NCBI RefSeq assembly: GCF_036173105.1
Contig: NZ_CP108053.1
Location: 7,688,001 to 7,752,000, forward strand
Source of the DNA: Streptomyces sp. NBC_00287
Lineage (GTDB): Bacteria > Actinomycetota > Actinomycetes > Streptomycetales > Streptomycetaceae
Length of the DNA stretch: 64,000 nucleotides
Direction of reading: 5' to 3'
The stretch's first letter is position 1. Each line of letters begins with the position of its first letter. The position numbers and the translations under genes were made by a program. The notes beneath the pieces were generated by a model that ran no database searches, had not been told where the DNA came from, and saw only the letters and a program-made list of their open reading frames with translations. Shown one piece after another: positions 1 through 8,245 of the stretch.

Positions 1-1278
1 CCGCTCATCACCGGCCGCTCCATGCTCGTCGTGCCGCTCAAGGCCCGCAATGTGGTCCTCGGCTTCATGATCCTGCTGCGCCACCCCGAGCGGCCCGTCT
101 TCAACGACATGGACCGGGTCACCGGCGCCGAACTCGCCGCCCGCGCGGGCCTCGTGCTCGACAACGCGCGCATGTACACCTTCCAGGAGAGCGTCGCCGA
201 GACCCTCCAGGACAGCATGCTGCCGCACATCCCGCCGCGCATGGCGGGCTGCGACATCGCCACCCGCTATCTGCCCGGCACCCTGCTCGGCCGGGTCGGC
301 GGCGACTGGTTCGACTCGGTGAAACTGCCCGGCGCCCGCACCGCCCTCGTCGTCGGCGACGTCATGGGCCACGGCCTCAACTCCGCCGCGATGATGGGCC
401 AGTTGCGTACAGCCGTCCAGACCATGGCCGCCCTCGACCTGCCGCCCGCCCAACTCCTGCGCAACCTCGACGACCTCGCCCAGCGCCTCGGCGACACCTA
501 CCTCGCGACCTGTCTCTACGCCGTGTACGACCCGATCGCGAGCGAGTTGCACCTCGCCAACGCGGGCCATATCCCTCCCGTGCTGGTGCGGGCCGTGGAC
601 GGTCGCAGCGAACTGCTCGAGCTGCCCACGGGCGCGCCCATAGGCGTCGGCGGAGTGCCCTTCGAGGCGGTACGCGTGCGCGTGGAGCCCGGCGACCGGC
701 TGGTGATGTGCACCGACGGGCTGGTTGAGGTGCGCGGCGAGGACATCGGCGTAGGACTGGCGACGCTGTGCGAGTCGGCCGCCCATCCGGCCGCGTCCAT
801 GGACGACGCCTGCGACACCATCATCCGGGCGCTCAACACGCGCGGCGGTCGCAAGGATGACGTCGCCCTGCTGATGGCACGGCTCAACGGCATCGGGCCG
901 GAGGACGTCGCCGAGTGGCGGCTCGCCCTCGACCCCGTCGAGGGCGGCCGGGCCCGCGCGGTGGTCCGCGAGCAGCTGCACGACTGGGGTCTGGCGCGGC
1001 TGGTCGACCTCGCCGAGCTGCTGGTCAGCGAGCTCGTCACCAACGCCCTGCGGCACTCGCACAGCCGTCCCGTCGAGCTGCGGCTGGTCCGGGGCGACAC
1101 CCTGCTGTGCGAGGTGGACGACGACGACCACGAGCTGCCCACCCTGATGAACGCCGGTCCCGGTGACGAACTCGGCCGGGGGCTGCGGCTGGTGAGCACC
1201 CTCGCACGCGAGTGGGGCACCAGCCGTACGAGTGCCGGAAAGACCGTCTGGTTCGAACTGACGCTCCCGCGACGCTGA
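1..1278 (+). CDS. GAF / PP2C (SpoIIE) phosphatase with HATPase_c domain, 5' truncated by window
   Basis: Frame 1 is open from the first base, so the gene begins upstream; 425 codons are visible. The order is the end of a GAF domain, then a SpoIIE-type PP2C domain (GGDWFD near fragment residue 100, GDVMGHG near 120, DDVALL near 287), then a C-terminal HATPase_c domain (SELVTNALRHS near 345 and GRGLRLVSTL near 395). Family knowledge: such streptomycete proteins dephosphorylate anti-anti-sigma factors, and the kinase-like tail resembles RsbW/SpoIIAB anti-sigma factors. The metal-binding aspartates look intact. The sensor input of the GAF domain and the partner sigma factor cannot be told from here; the sigma-B-type gene at 42.6 kb is one candidate, by inference only. 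Confidence 0.93.
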   Translation, partial: PLITGRSMLVVPLKARNVVLGFMILLRHPERPVFNDMDRVTGAELAARAGLVLDNARMYTFQESVAETLQDSMLPHIPPRMAGCDIATRYLPGTLLGRVGGDWFDSVKLPGARTALVVGDVMGHGLNSAAMMGQLRTAVQTMAALDLPPAQLLRNLDDLAQRLGDTYLATCLYAVYDPIASELHLANAGHIPPVLVRAVDGRSELLELPTGAPIGVGGVPFEAVRVRVEPGDRLVMCTDGLVEVRGEDIGVGLATLCESAAHPAASMDDACDTIIRALNTRGGRKDDVALLMARLNGIGPEDVAEWRLALDPVEGGRARAVVREQLHDWGLARLVDLAELLVSELVTNALRHSHSRPVELRLVRGDTLLCEVDDDDHELPTLMNAGPGDELGRGLRLVSTLAREWGTSRTSAGKTVWFELTLPRR

Positions 1279-1281
1279 CCG

Positions 1282-1301
1282 GCCCCCGTGTTCCCGGGGG
1301 C
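1282..1301 (+). terminator. hairpin after the PP2C gene
   Basis: A perfect 7-bp stem (GCCCCCG and CGGGGGC) with a 6-base loop begins four bases after the stop codon. There is no T tract, which is usual for streptomycete terminators. Function is inferred from position. Confidence 0.6.
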
Positions 1302-1444
1302 GCACGAGGCGCGAGGGGGCGTACGCGGATCGAATGCGGCGTGAAGGATTGCGCCACGTGCTTGTAGCGCCGCCCGGGGCGCGATAGACCGTACTCGCCC
1401 GTCACTTCGTGGCGGGATGTCCGTCGCACCCTGGGGAGTTGGGC

Positions 1445-2167
1445 ATGAGCGTGACGAGTCGGTACCGGGAGGCCTGGGAGGGCTTCTGGCGGGAGGCGCC
1501 CGAGGAACAGGGGGCGGTGTTCTGGGACGCGGAGCCGGCGCTGACCGTCGGTCCCCATCTGGCCCTGTTCGAACCGCACTTGACGGCGCCGACGCTGCCC
1601 ATGGTTGACCTCGGCTGCGGCAATGGCACCCAGACCCGTTTCCTCGCCGACCGCTTCCCGCATGTGATCGGCGTCGACCTGTCCGGCGCGGCGATCGACC
1701 ACGCCCGCCAGGCCGACCCCGCGGGTCTGGCCACCTACCGGGTCCTGGACGCCGGGGAGAAGGACGAGGCGCAGACGCTGCACGCGGAACTCGGCGACAC
1801 CAACGTCTATATGCGGGGCGTGCTGCACCAGGCGGAGCCCGGTGACCGGCAGGCGCTGGTGGACGGCGTCGCCACCCTCATCGGCACCGGCGGCCGGGCC
1901 TTCCTGGTCGAACTGGCGGAGGCCGCCAAGCCCGTCCTGATGGGCCTCGCCCAGAGCCCCACGGGCCCGCCGCCGAAACTCGCCCCCGTCTTCCGGCACG
2001 GCATCGCGCCCGGTGAGGTCGCCGACGACGCGGTACTGGAGTACCTGCGCACGGCCGGGCTCTCCGTGGTGGCCTCGGGCGAACTGCCCCTCACCACCAC
2101 GGAGTACACCCCGGACGGTGCCCGTATCGAACTGCCGTCGAAGTGGGTCGTCGTCGAACGCGCCTAG
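1445..2167 (+). CDS. class I SAM-dependent methyltransferase
   Basis: A 240-residue protein with the class I methyltransferase motif I DLGCGNG at residues 55-61 and an acidic motif II region (GVDLSG) about 20 residues later. The later sequence (Arg-Gly-Val-Leu-His-Gln region) fits the core of small-molecule or thiopurine-type methyltransferases, but the substrate is unknown. The start is set at the ATG preceded by GGGGAG at a good distance rather than at a GTG 36 bases upstream. Its stop overlaps the stop of the convergent surface-protein gene by three bases, so the two genes share no intergenic space. Confidence 0.85.
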   Translation: MSVTSRYREAWEGFWREAPEEQGAVFWDAEPALTVGPHLALFEPHLTAPTLPMVDLGCGNGTQTRFLADRFPHVIGVDLSGAAIDHARQADPAGLATYRVLDAGEKDEAQTLHAELGDTNVYMRGVLHQAEPGDRQALVDGVATLIGTGGRAFLVELAEAAKPVLMGLAQSPTGPPPKLAPVFRHGIAPGEVADDAVLEYLRTAGLSVVASGELPLTTTEYTPDGARIELPSKWVVVERA

Positions 2168-4665
2168 TTGACGGTACGGCCGCGGCGGTACGCCACCCAG
2201 CCGGTCGCCGTCAGCGCCGCCGCCAGCGCGGCCACGGTGCCGACGGCGACGCCGGTCGAGGCCAGACTGCCGCCGGTGGTGGAGGTGTTGGTGCCGGTAC
2301 CGCCGGTGGAGCCTGAGCCTCCGGTGGTGCCTCCGGTACCGCCCGTGCCGCCGTTGCCGTCGTCCGTGTCCACCGGGTCCTGGCCGATGAAGCTCACCGG
2401 TACCTTGACGTCCTGGGTGCGGTCGCCGGAGAGCGTGTGGTCGGCGCGGGTGGCCAGGACGCACTTCGCCTTGAAGCAGTCCGTGAACTCGTCCTTGGCG
2501 TCCACGGTCAGCTCCACCTCGAAGGTGCCGCCGTTGCCGTACGGGATCGCCAGGTCCTCGCCGTAGTCCGGCGGGTTGGAGGAGATCCACGCGGAGGAGT
2601 GGGAGCCGCCGCTCATGTCGACGCCGCCGATGCAGGGCGTGGGCAGTTCGCCCGCGCCGTTGTCGACGCAGAGGGCGACATAGATGCCCTTGTCGACGTC
2701 GTAGCCGGAGCCGGTGACCTTCAGGGTCTGGTTCTCGGTGGCGAGGTGGTTGACCGGGGTGACGGTGAGCTTCTGGCCCTCGGGGCCGGTGACGGTGTGG
2801 GAGCCGGAGGGCTCTTCGGGGGTCTCCCCGTCGCCGTCTCCGTCGCCGCCCCCGTCGTCGGTCGCCTCGACCGTCAGGGTGATCGGCGAAGTGCGCGTCG
2901 TGCCGACCGAGTTGGTGAACTCGGCACGGTATTCGTAGCCGTCCTGCCCCGCCTTCGCGGTGAAGGAGTAGGCGTTCCGGGACGCGCCCTCGACCGTGGA
3001 CCAGGTCTGGCCGCCGTCCGGGCTGACCTGCCAGCGCACGGTCGGCTCCGGGGTGCCCTCGGCCGCCGCGACGAACGTGACCTCGTCGCCGGGGGCCACG
3101 GTCTGGTCGGTGGGGGACTGGGTGACCTTGGGGGACACCCGCAGGTCGAGCTTGACGACCTCGCTCTCCGCCTGGTTGGTGACGTAGACGGAGGTGGCGC
3201 CCGGGGTGACGGCGACGCCCGCGTAGGCGCCGGTGAGGTTGCCCGGCAGTGGGACGGGCGTGGCGGCCTGCTGGAACGTCGTGCTGTCGAGGATCTCCAA
3301 CGCGCCGGTGTTGTCCGTCGTGCCGTCGGCGGTGTCCTCGCGCAGCAGGAAGGCGCGGCCGGTGGTCTTGTCGAAGGCCAGCGCGGTCGGGCGGTCCTGA
3401 CCGGTGAGAGTGGTCAGGAGCTCCGCGTCCTTGTCGAAGACCAGCACCGAAGTCCCGCTGCCCACCCAGACGTTGCCGGTCGCCGGGTCGGGCTCGACGA
3501 ACGTGACGAAGTCCGCGGGGAGTTCGGCCGTGGCGGTGACCTCGAAGGTGGCGGTGTCGACGCGGTGCAGTACGCCGCCGGAGGCTCCGGCCGTCCAGGC
3601 CGCGCCGTGCGCGATGTCCACGCCGAGCTCGCTGCCGCCCTCGGCGGTCACCGTGCGCTTGACGGTCCCGGTGGCCGTCTCGATCTCGGAGAGATCGGCG
3701 CCCTGGGCGACCAGCACGGTGGAGGCGTCGCTGCCCGGACCGATCCCGGTGACCGCCGCGCCGCCGATCCAGACGCCCTTCGCGGTGGCGTCCCCGTCCT
3801 TGGCGGTGCCGATGCCGCGCAGCGGGTAGTGGAAGACGACCCCGTCCCCGGCCAGCGGTGCCGCGATCCGGCGGACCACGCGGTTCGCGAGGGCGCCGGT
3901 GGACCCGGGGGCCTGCGCGACATGGCTGAGGACCTTGCCGTCCTTGGGATCGAGGACGTACAGCCCCTGCTCGGCCACGTCCGCGGTGTCCGGGATGTTG
4001 TCCGAACCGACGTACAGCTTCCCGGAGTCGGGGTGCACCAGCAGGTCCAGCGGGCGACCCGCGGTGCCGAACTCGGCCGCCTTCGCATAGCTGACGGTGC
4101 CCGGCGGTACCTCCACACCGTCGCCGCCGTCTCCCTCACCGGGGTCCTGGCCCTCGAAGGTGAGCGGGATCCGGACGTCCTGGGAGCGGTCTCCGGCGGC
4201 GTTGTGGTCGACGCGGGTGACGACCGAGCAGGCGACCTCAAGGCAGTCGAGGCCGCCGTCCTTGGCCTTGATGGTCAGCTCGACGTCGAAGGTGCCGCCC
4301 TCGCCCCAGCGTTCGGCGACCGTGCCCGCGCCTTCGTCCGAGGCGTCCCTGGGAATGATCCACTTCGAGGCGCCGCTGTCGCCGCTCTGGTCGGCGCCGC
4401 CCAGACAGGGCGTGGGGATGCGGTTGTCGCCGTTGTCCTTGCATACGGCAACGTAGATGCCCTTGGTGTCGTCGTAGCCGTCGCCGGTGACCCGGAGGGT
4501 CTCGCCGTCCGGGTCGAGGTTCGCGGAGGCGGAGACGGTGAGTTTCTGGCCGTCCTTGCCGAACGCCGTCCTCGGGGTGTCGGCGGCCTGCGCGGACGAG
4601 CCGGCGGCGGAGGCGGCCACCAGCGCGGCGGCGCCGACGAACGCCGCCGGGCGTCTGAGATGCAT
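2164..4665 (-). CDS. cell-wall-anchored surface protein: NCS-like domain, beta-propeller, Ig domain, NCS-like domain, LASTG anchor
   Basis: 833 residues. A signal peptide (about 1-27, ending AQA) is followed by a beta-sandwich domain (about 40-170), a YVTN/NHL-like propeller region (about 190-510), an Ig-like domain (about 515-600), a second copy of the first domain (about 630-755), a Gly/Thr-rich linker, and a C-terminal LASTG motif near 801, a hydrophobic helix and an Arg-rich tail. LAxTG is the motif used by class E sortases of actinobacteria. Each repeated domain contains GxGYDxxKGIYV, then a Cys pair 11-12 residues apart, and later DCxxxxC, a pattern like the two disulfides of neocarzinostatin. 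It lies downstream of the smaller paralogue, separated by a strong hairpin. A role in heme or iron capture at the surface is inferred from the iron box and neighbours. Confidence 0.85.
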   Translation of the reverse strand: MHLRRPAAFVGAAALVAASAAGSSAQAADTPRTAFGKDGQKLTVSASANLDPDGETLRVTGDGYDDTKGIYVAVCKDNGDNRIPTPCLGGADQSGDSGASKWIIPRDASDEGAGTVAERWGEGGTFDVELTIKAKDGGLDCLEVACSVVTRVDHNAAGDRSQDVRIPLTFEGQDPGEGDGGDGVEVPPGTVSYAKAAEFGTAGRPLDLLVHPDSGKLYVGSDNIPDTADVAEQGLYVLDPKDGKVLSHVAQAPGSTGALANRVVRRIAAPLAGDGVVFHYPLRGIGTAKDGDATAKGVWIGGAAVTGIGPGSDASTVLVAQGADLSEIETATGTVKRTVTAEGGSELGVDIAHGAAWTAGASGGVLHRVDTATFEVTATAELPADFVTFVEPDPATGNVWVGSGTSVLVFDKDAELLTTLTGQDRPTALAFDKTTGRAFLLREDTADGTTDNTGALEILDSTTFQQAATPVPLPGNLTGAYAGVAVTPGATSVYVTNQAESEVVKLDLRVSPKVTQSPTDQTVAPGDEVTFVAAAEGTPEPTVRWQVSPDGGQTWSTVEGASRNAYSFTAKAGQDGYEYRAEFTNSVGTTRTSPITLTVEATDDGGGDGDGDGETPEEPSGSHTVTGPEGQKLTVTPVNHLATENQTLKVTGSGYDVDKGIYVALCVDNGAGELPTPCIGGVDMSGGSHSSAWISSNPPDYGEDLAIPYGNGGTFEVELTVDAKDEFTDCFKAKCVLATRADHTLSGDRTQDVKVPVSFIGQDPVDTDDGNGGTGGTGGTTGGSGSTGGTGTNTSTTGGSLASTGVAVGTVAALAAALTATGWVAYRRGRTVN

Positions 4666-4705
4666 CGGAGTTCCTCACTTGTCGGGTGCGCCCGGTCGGG
4701 CCGGG

Positions 4706-4736
4706 GGCCGGGCCCCCGGGTGGGGAGGGCCCGGCC
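4706..4736 (-). terminator. intergenic hairpin between two surface-protein genes
   Basis: Perfect 10-bp arms (GGCCGGGCCC and GGGCCCGGCC) around an 11-base loop lie in the 82-bp gap between the 176-residue secreted protein and the 833-residue anchored protein on the minus strand. Either a terminator or an attenuator that lowers expression of the large downstream gene; nothing in the sequence decides this. Confidence 0.5.
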
Positions 4737-4747
4737 TGCCGGGGGGC

Positions 4748-5278
4748 CTACTGGAAGGTGATCGGGATGTGCACGTCGTACTTGCGGTCGCCGCTGTCGA
4801 AGTGGTCGGCACGGGTGACGACGGCGCAGGTGACGTCCTCGCCGCAGACCTGGCCGTTGTCGAGGGTGGCCTTGACGTAGATGTTCACGCTGAAGGTGCC
4901 GCCGGTGCCGAACTTGGAGCTGTTGGCGAACATGCCGCCGAAGGTGTTGTTGACCCAGTGCGAGGCGCCGGTCGAGCCGTCCTCGTCCTGACCGCCCAGA
5001 CACGGGGTGGGCTTGGCCGCGCCCGGGGCGCCGGTGACCGCGCACAGGCCGACGTAGATGCCCTGGCCGGTGTTGTAGCCCGAGCCCGAGACGGTGATGA
5101 CCTGGCCCGTGGCGGCGGCCGTGTTCGGCGACGTCAGCGACAGGTTGTAGGTCGTGGAGCCGTCGATGACCGTGCGGGTCGAGGTGGCGGCAGAGGCCGA
5201 GGTCGCCAGGCCCAGGGTGAGGGCGGCGGAGGCGGCGACGGCGAGGCCCGCGCGGGCGGCGGTACGAACGACTCTCAT
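4748..5278 (-). CDS. secreted single-domain neocarzinostatin-like protein, iron-box controlled
   Basis: 176 residues: a clear signal peptide (basic start, hydrophobic core, ATSASA cleavage region near 29) and one copy of the repeated domain of this locus. Seen directly are GSGYNTGQGIYVGLC, a second Cys after PTP, a Gly-rich middle, and a VCGEDVTC pair near the C-terminus ahead of an HIPITF last strand. There is no anchor, so it should be released or bound to another wall protein. A near-perfect iron box ends 32 bp before the ATG, so expression should be induced by iron limitation. Function is unknown; heme scavenging or hand-over to the anchored paralogues is an inference. Confidence 0.85.
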   Translation of the reverse strand: MRVVRTAARAGLAVAASAALTLGLATSASAATSTRTVIDGSTTYNLSLTSPNTAAATGQVITVSGSGYNTGQGIYVGLCAVTGAPGAAKPTPCLGGQDEDGSTGASHWVNNTFGGMFANSSKFGTGGTFSVNIYVKATLDNGQVCGEDVTCAVVTRADHFDSGDRKYDVHIPITFQ

Positions 5279-5309
5279 CGAGAACCCTTCTTGGAGAGCG
5301 AGAAGTTAC

Positions 5310-5328
5310 TTAGGTAAGGCAAACCTAA
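5310..5328 (-). promoter_or_regulatory. iron box (DtxR/IdeR/DmdR1-type operator)
   Basis: The 19-bp sequence TTAGGTAAGGCAAACCTAA is a near-perfect inverted repeat matching the actinobacterial iron-box consensus (TTAGGTTAGGCTAACCTAA, from family knowledge). It lies 32-50 bp upstream of the minus-strand secreted-protein gene, the position expected for repression by Fe-loaded DmdR1. Confidence 0.9.
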
Positions 5329-5445
5329 GTGAGAACTCCGGCTGTTTGTCAACATCAGGTGAAGGGCTTCAATCGCCCCTGAAACAACGGCACTTGGGCA
5401 TACCGAGGGAGCGGACCGCATGGCCCGCTCCTCGATGGAAACGCC

Positions 5446-6324
5446 CTACGGTTTCCGCACACCGAAGCCCGCGGTGGCGTGGCGCTCGCCGGAGACGCTG
5501 TACAGCTCCACGGTGTGCTCGCCCTCGACCGCGGTCACGTACACCGGGAACTTGAGCGAGGCGCGGCCCTGTTCATCGGCGGTCACCTGGTACCGGGTGT
5601 CCTGGTCGATCGCGACGAGGATCACTTCGCCGGGCTGGAAGCCCTCGCCGGTGGCGGTCTGTTCGGAGCCCGCGGGGAGCTCGGGGCTCGTCACGGAGGC
5701 TTTTGGGGGCGCGACGGTCGCTGATTGTGTCTTCTGTGGCGCCGGAGTGGTCGCCGACGGCGTCGGTTCCGGCGTCTCGGTCGTCTCGGTGACTCCGGTC
5801 CCCACGGTCACATCGAGTCGCCCCAGTCCGTCGCCGGAGGCGAACTCCCGCCCGCTCCACTGCGAGAGCAGCGCCGCGCCCTCGTCGGTGAGCGTGGCCT
5901 CCAGGCCGGTCCAGGTCAGCCCGCCCGAGCGTACGACGGTCTCGCCCGGTTTCACTTCCGCCAGGGTGAGTTCGCGCGCCTGTCCGTCCACGGCCGTACG
6001 GGTGTGCAGCGCGCCCGAGTCGCCGTCCAGCCGCAGCCGCAGGCCGGCCAGGGTCAGCGGCGGCACGGTGTCGGTGCTCGGGACGAGTTGCGTCGTACCG
6101 CCCAATTCGATGTCCGCATCGCCGGTTTCGGGATCGGCGGAGCCGCTCGTGGCCTGGAACCAGGCCGGCCGCGCCGAACCCCCGAGCGTGAGCTCGCCAC
6201 CGTCCAGTGTCCAGCTCGCATAGCCGCCGGACACCTGCGTCTCCTGTGCTTGCGCGGTGCCCTGGCCCAGCAGGGCGAGCAGCGCGCCGCCCGCCACCAC
6301 GGCGGCGCCGGGTCTCTTCGCCAT
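5446..6324 (-). CDS. secreted HtaA-like heme-binding protein
   Basis: 292 residues when started at the ATG 8 bases after GAGGAG; a TTG two codons upstream is too close to that site. A signal peptide (about 1-26) is followed by a domain resembling the HtaA/CR domain of Corynebacterium heme receptors. Supporting strands are VSGGYASWTL at the mature start, a DPETGDADIELGGTTQL strand, LTLAGLRLRLDG, and a closing ALLSQWSGREFASGDGLG. A Pro/Thr/Glu-rich linker and a C-terminal Ig-like domain follow; there is no sorting signal or transmembrane helix. It sits 37 bp behind the anchored protein at 6362-7126 and should share its iron-box promoter. It probably captures heme and passes it to HmuT; that direction of flow is inferred from the corynebacterial system. 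Confidence 0.8.
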   Translation of the reverse strand: MAKRPGAAVVAGGALLALLGQGTAQAQETQVSGGYASWTLDGGELTLGGSARPAWFQATSGSADPETGDADIELGGTTQLVPSTDTVPPLTLAGLRLRLDGDSGALHTRTAVDGQARELTLAEVKPGETVVRSGGLTWTGLEATLTDEGAALLSQWSGREFASGDGLGRLDVTVGTGVTETTETPEPTPSATTPAPQKTQSATVAPPKASVTSPELPAGSEQTATGEGFQPGEVILVAIDQDTRYQVTADEQGRASLKFPVYVTAVEGEHTVELYSVSGERHATAGFGVRKP

Positions 6325-6361
6325 CTTCAAGTCTCCTCGGGATTACGAGAATGAGTGGGCG

Positions 6362-7126
6362 TCAGCCAGCGCTCGCCCGGCGCCGACGCGCCCAGAGCCA
6401 GGTCCAGGCCCCGGCACCGACCAGCGCCGCCGCGGTGAGCCCGACGGGGAGGGCGACGGAACCGGTGCTGGCCAGCGGGCCCTTGGGCTCCTCGTCGCTC
6501 GTGCCGGAGCCGCCGTTCGTGCTCGCGGGGGCGGAAGCCGCCGGAGTGGGCGAGGCGTCGGCGGTACCCCCACCGGTGCTCCCGCTCGCGCCCCCGAAGG
6601 ACGCCGGGATCCGCACCGTCTGGCTCTGATCCCCGCCCCGCGTATGGTCGTTGCGGGTGATCACGGCACACTTCACGCCGGACTTGGTGCAGTCGGTGTT
6701 GGCGTCCTTCGCCCGCACCTTGATCTGCACGCTGAACGAGCCCTTGTGTCCGCTGCCTTGGTACGGCTTCGCCAGTCCCTCGCCGTACGACGGCGGATTC
6801 GACGACACCCATACCGACGCGCCGGACTCCCCGGACATGTCGACACCGCCCACGCAGGGCGTCGGGGTCTTGCCCGCGCCGTTGTCCACGCAGAAGGCGA
6901 CATAGATGCCCTTCTCCGTGTTGTAACCGGAGCCGGTGACGGTCACCGTCTCGCCCGCCGGGTCGAGTCCTGACGACTTCGACACGGTGAGTTTCTGGCC
7001 GTCGGGGCCCGTCGCCGAGCCGCCCGCGGCGGACGCGGGAACAGCCGTCGGGAAAACGGCAACCGCGGCCGCCAATACGGCCGTCAAAGCAACTCTCCTG
7101 CCGCGCAGGCCACTTGGTGATGTCAC
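6362..7126 (-). CDS. cell-wall-anchored neocarzinostatin-like protein with LASTG signal
   Basis: 254 residues from a GTG start: signal peptide (about 1-33, PASAAGG), one copy of the locus-specific beta-sandwich domain (about 36-165, with GSGYNTEKGIYVAFC, then PTPC, then DCTKSGVKC), a Ser/Thr/Pro-rich linker, LASTG near 217, a hydrophobic segment and an Arg-rich tail. It is first in the minus-strand unit that leads into the HtaA-like gene. The iron box starts 24 bp upstream of the start codon and is shared with divergent hmuT. Localisation to the wall is well supported; ligand binding is not visible in the sequence. Confidence 0.85.
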   Translation of the reverse strand: MTSPSGLRGRRVALTAVLAAAVAVFPTAVPASAAGGSATGPDGQKLTVSKSSGLDPAGETVTVTGSGYNTEKGIYVAFCVDNGAGKTPTPCVGGVDMSGESGASVWVSSNPPSYGEGLAKPYQGSGHKGSFSVQIKVRAKDANTDCTKSGVKCAVITRNDHTRGGDQSQTVRIPASFGGASGSTGGGTADASPTPAASAPASTNGGSGTSDEEPKGPLASTGSVALPVGLTAAALVGAGAWTWLWARRRRASAG

Positions 7127-7149
7127 AGCACACCCCCACCACGAGTTAA

Positions 7150-7168
7150 TAAGGTAAACCTAACCTAA
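7150..7168. promoter_or_regulatory. divergent iron box between the surface operon and hmuT
   Basis: On the minus strand it reads TTAGGTTAGGTTTACCTTA, matching the DtxR/DmdR1 consensus except in one arm near the centre and at one outer base. It lies 24 bp from the minus-strand start and 46 bp before the plus-strand hmuT start, so one bound repressor could shut both directions. Confidence 0.85.
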
Positions 7169-7213
7169 GCTATCGCTCAACTGTGGCGAACCAAGTGCCT
7201 GGAGGGGACCGCG

Positions 7214-8245
7214 ATGAAATTGACCGGAACAGCACGGCGGCTCGGCCTGCCCCTGGTTCTCGCCGTGGTGCTGCTCACCGGCGCCTGCGGCGGCGGTACT
7301 TCGGGATCCGCCGAGTCGGAGGCCTCGCCCGCCTCCGCGAGCGAGCGTGCCGCGACCGCCGAGAAGCAGCTCGCGAAGAACACGCTCGTGCCGCTGGAGG
7401 GCAAGTCGCCGACGCCGGAGCTGCCGGTCACCGTCGACTCCTCCGACGGCCGGAAGGTGACCGTCGAGGACGCCTCGCGCATCCTGCCGCTCAACGGTGG
7501 GGTCGCGGAGATCGTGTTCACCCTCGGACTCGGTGACCGCGTCGTCGGGCGGGACATCACCGCCACCTTCGCCGAGGCGAAGGGCCTTCCGCAGGTCACC
7601 AAGGCGCACGACGTCAGCGCGGAGAGCGTGTTGTCGCTGAGGCCGACCGTGGTGCTCGCCGACACCGACACCGGGCCCAGCGAGGCCATCGAGCAGATCA
7701 GGGACGCCGGGGTGCCCGTCGTGGTGCTCGATCCGGCCACGGAACTCGCCGATGTCACCACCCGTACGACCCGGATCGCCGAGGCCCTCGGTGTGCCCGC
7801 AGCCGGAAAGGCGCTCAATGCGCGCATGAGCGACGAACTCGCCGCTGCCCGTGCCGCCGTGCCCAAGGGCAGCAAGCCGAGGGTCGCCTTCCTCTACATG
7901 CGCGGCAGCGCGGCCGTCTATCTGATCGGCGGCAAGGGATCCGGCGCCGACTCGCTCATCGAGGCCGCCGGAGCCGTCGACGCGGGCAAGGACGCCGGGT
8001 TCGACAAGCCGTTCACGCCCATCACCAGCGAGGCCCTGGTCCGCGCCCAGCCGGACGTGATCCTCATGATGACCAAGGGACTTGAATCCGTCGGAGGCAT
8101 CGACGGACTCGTCGACATCCCCGGAATCGCCCAGACCCCGGCCGGGATGAACCGCCGGGTCGTGGACCTGGAGGACGGTGTCCTGCTCGGCTTTGGCCCG
8201 CGCACCCCCCTCGTCATCGACATCCTGGTGGACCGCCTGCACTAG
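7214..8245 (+). CDS. hmuT: hemin ABC transporter substrate-binding lipoprotein HmuT
   Basis: 343 residues. A lipoprotein signal with lipobox LTGAC (Cys25) is followed by a two-lobed periplasmic-binding fold of the helical-backbone type: ILPLNGGVAEIVFTLGLGDRVVGRD, then SLRPTVVLAD, and AEALVRAQPDVILMM in the second lobe. These fit HmuT/ChuT-type heme binders. GGAGGGG stands before the ATG. It shares the iron box with the divergent surface genes. The permease (HmuU) and ATPase (HmuV) genes that normally follow are not here; the next gene is a peptidase. The stop codon itself lies inside the left arm of a 97-bp inverted-repeat element, so the last residues may have been altered by its insertion. 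Confidence 0.9.
   Translation: MKLTGTARRLGLPLVLAVVLLTGACGGGTSGSAESEASPASASERAATAEKQLAKNTLVPLEGKSPTPELPVTVDSSDGRKVTVEDASRILPLNGGVAEIVFTLGLGDRVVGRDITATFAEAKGLPQVTKAHDVSAESVLSLRPTVVLADTDTGPSEAIEQIRDAGVPVVVLDPATELADVTTRTTRIAEALGVPAAGKALNARMSDELAAARAAVPKGSKPRVAFLYMRGSAAVYLIGGKGSGADSLIEAAGAVDAGKDAGFDKPFTPITSEALVRAQPDVILMMTKGLESVGGIDGLVDIPGIAQTPAGMNRRVVDLEDGVLLGFGPRTPLVIDILVDRLH

Noticed and set aside
2437..4761. A 774-codon plus-strand frame
   Set aside because: Antisense to the anchored surface protein; composition is Gly/Val/Arg noise with no domain.
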